From assembly GCA_014058105.1 (NCBI GenBank), contig JACGCM010001655.1:2852001-2916000 (forward strand): a stretch of DNA of 64,000 bases, written 5' to 3'. Shown here one piece after another: positions 62,100 to 64,000 of the stretch. This DNA is from Kingdonia uniflora (taxonomy: Eukaryota > Streptophyta > Magnoliopsida > Ranunculales > Circaeasteraceae). Under the pieces are notes generated by a model, which was not told the DNA's origin, made no database searches, and saw only the letters and a list, made by a program, of their open reading frames with translations. The first letter of the stretch is position 1; each line of letters begins with the position of its first letter. The position numbers and the translations under genes were made by a program.

Positions 62100-62440
62100 G
62101 GTTTCAAATGGTATATAAGAAAATTTAAATTTTAACTTACCTTATACTATAATAACCTTCCCTATTGCCTTGATCCAACAATCTCTAAATTACAAATTAT
62201 AATTAATTGGCAATCGAGTTGTGTTGTGTTTTATGTGCCCTAAAATACCTTGTGCATCACGTGCTCGAAACGTGTAGGGTCTAAAAGTTAACATTCTTCA
62301 AACACAGAGGGTTTAAAAGCAAAATCTAAAAAATAGGGTAATTATGGCTAGGTGTCTAGAGTGGTTATATGGGAAAGATAGGGAGAGATGCATCGATTGA
62401 CATTTACCAGTTTGAAATTTGTATAACCCTAAGTCCAACA
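62100..62440. other. Region upstream of the MULE transposase
   Basis: Probable 5' leader or end region of the Mutator-like element. No long terminal inverted repeat could be matched, because the other end of the element is missing from the window. Confidence 0.35.
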
Positions 62441-62504
62441 CTCCAACCTCTCCATATTCCTCCATCATTTTTTTCTCTCTCTCTTACAAGTCTCAAAGTC
62501 TCAA

Positions 62505-62771
62505 GTAACAATATCGGATTTCCTTCCATTAACACCCCCAACATCCGACTATAGTGATAGTGACGAAGTAGGGAAGCCACGACCAACCGAGTACGGAGAC
62601 ACCTCGGACGAATGTCCCGAAGAGGACTTCGACGTCGAGGAGGATCGAGAGTTGTTAGAGGGTGGTGGTGGTGAGGACGATGACAATGACGATGACGATG
62701 ACGATGACGATGACAATGATGGTGGTGATGAGGCGGATGATGAAGATGAAGATGATGAACCTTCTCCTTAG
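62505..62771 (+). CDS. Acidic C-terminal reading frame, unrecognised
   Basis: An open frame ends at TAG 62,769-62,771. It contains DYSDSDEVGKPRPTEYG, DECPEEDFDVEEDRELLEGG and then a run of mixed Asp/Asn/Glu residues encoded by GATGAC repeats. There is no ATG in frame nearby, and the upstream sequence is CT-rich like a plant 5'UTR or intron. It may be the end of a captured gene or of a transposon protein. The repeat part is a (GATGAC)n microsatellite (about 62,678-62,735). Function unknown. Confidence 0.35.
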   Translation, partial: VTISDFLPLTPPTSDYSDSDEVGKPRPTEYGDTSDECPEEDFDVEEDRELLEGGGGEDDDNDDDDDDDDDNDGGDEADDEDEDDEPSP

Positions 62772-63029
62772 TAGAGGAGGAGTTTCTATTAGGTTTTTTT
62801 AGTTTAGTTTTGGGTTTTTAGGAGGGAATTTTTTTGGGGAAGAAGCCCAAGTTATGGGTTTTGTTGGAAACAAAATATCATTTTTCGGGTGATTTTTGTT
62901 TGGGTTATTTAGCTTTTGTTTTGAATCTTGATGTTAATGGATGATGCTTTAATTTATGTTTTGAATATTTTGATTTCTATTTTTAATGGCGGAGAAGATG
63001 AAGTTGACGCTCAATATACGTGGACACTA

Positions 63030-63190
63030 AGAAATAGGGCTATACACGGGTTAGATCGGTCCGGATTTATCCCTGGCCTTGATCTGAACCAGACATATCG
63101 GGTCTTTAAATATGTAACCCAAACCCGAACGGACTCGCGCCAAAACCCGAACCGAAGCCGAGCCAGAATCGTCGGGTCAGTACTCGGGTT
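63030..63190. mobile_element. hAT-like terminal region, first copy
   Basis: TAGGGCTATACACGGGTTAG at about 63,037 is close to the usual end of many plant hAT elements (TAGGGGTGTACACGGG type). It is followed by clustered ACCCGAAC, CGGGTC and GAACCG motifs to about 63,190. Only one end is visible here. Confidence 0.4.
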
Positions 63191-63350
63191 TTGTGTTCAT
63201 CGTTAGAAACCAAACTCTCACTCCATCAATGGTCTCTTAAGATGGCCACCGATGGCTCACACTTCTAACTCACTCCATATCCCCTCGGCATACTCAAAGC
63301 ATATATCAACGAGAGAACAATTACATTTTGAGCGAAGAAGAATTCTAAGA

Positions 63351-64000
63351 GTAGAGGTGGCAAACGGGTCAGGTTTTGGTTACACAGGTCGGGTCAGAAC
63401 GGGTTCATGGGTCAAATATGCAAACCCAAACCCGACCCTAATTTAAACGGGTCAACCCGACCTGACCTGTTTAACTAAACGGGTCAGTTTTGGGTCAGGT
63501 TTGGGGGGTCAGATTTGGGTCGACCTATATACATCATTCAATTCAGATATCAATTATCAATCTTCAGTAATCAGTATTCACTTCAGAATTCAGAATAACA
63601 GTTTAGTTTCAGACTATACAGATAACAATTTCATACTTTCAGTTCAACAATACAGTTATACAGAATACAGATACAACAATACAGAATTACAGATAATAGT
63701 TTCAGACTTTCAGTTCAAGTGTTCAACAATACAGTAATTAGTTTCAGTTTTAAACTTTCAGATCAGTTCCAGTTCAACAATATTACATTTAAGTATATAA
63801 CAGTTTCAGCAGCAGCAATACAAATAACAGTTTAACTTTAGTTCAAAAGATAACAGTTAAACAAATAATACTTTCCACATCAAATAGCAGTTCAAACTTC
63901 AAAGTTTAAACAGATAACAATTTCAATACAGGCATCACAGATTCAGAGATTCACAGATAAAATAGTTCAAAGTGTTCACAGATAATAGATCAATATATAA
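63351..64000. mobile_element. Second hAT-like terminus with CAGT/AACA-rich low-complexity sequence
   Basis: TAGAGGTGGCAAACGGGTCAG at about 63,352 opens a block of ACGGGTCA and CCCGACC motifs in both orientations to about 63,530, typical of hAT ends. From 63,540 to the window end the sequence is a degenerate low-complexity repeat built of units like AACAATACAGTT and CAGATAACAG. The other end lies beyond the window. Confidence 0.45.

Overview
The window is nuclear DNA from a flowering plant, probably a eudicot; the species cannot be named from the sequence. It is AT-rich, its genes are split by GT-AG introns, and its intergenic and intronic space is full of plant transposable elements. Three plant genes lie head to tail on the + strand between about 1.5 and 44.1 kb: the 3' part of a FAM91-family trafficking gene (1574-4386), a complete isoamylase-3 starch-debranching gene (ISA3, 24 exons, 5715-37326), and a mitochondrial-type dihydroorotase gene (PYR4-like, 38109-44067).

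ISA3 is stretched to 31.6 kb by elements in its introns: a small non-autonomous LTR element (8664-11038), a TA-flanked element with nested inverted repeats (19757-20943), a decayed Copia polyprotein (about 21.6-25.87 kb), a GC-rich hAT-like element (about 27.5-28.6 kb) and smaller MITE-like pieces. The 24 exons still join in frame to a 771-residue protein with all GH13 catalytic residues. The dihydroorotase gene is damaged. The exon that should encode two zinc-binding histidines is replaced by a minus-strand gag-only LTR-element fragment, and skipping it would shift the frame. This copy is therefore predicted non-functional unless the assembly is wrong.

From 44.5 to 60.0 kb lies one Ty3/Gypsy element of the Tat type on the minus strand. 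It has 572-bp LTRs on both sides, a 5-bp GTCTC target duplication, and domains in the order gag, protease, RT, RNase H, second RNase H, integrase. About 8 kb beyond pol holds a sense-inverted (+ strand) gene-like region with a recognisable intron and long coiled-coil stretches, plus six 46-bp tandem repeats. From 60.0 to 62.1 kb is the front part of a Mutator-like (MuDR) transposase gene on the minus strand with stops and a lost catalytic Asp. The last 2 kb hold an acidic reading frame, two hAT-like GC-rich termini and low-complexity repeats.

No RNA genes or CRISPR arrays were recognised. The observations most worth checking are the loss of the dihydroorotase zinc-site exon, the antisense intron-bearing gene in the Tat element, and the TA-flanked nested inverted-repeat family.
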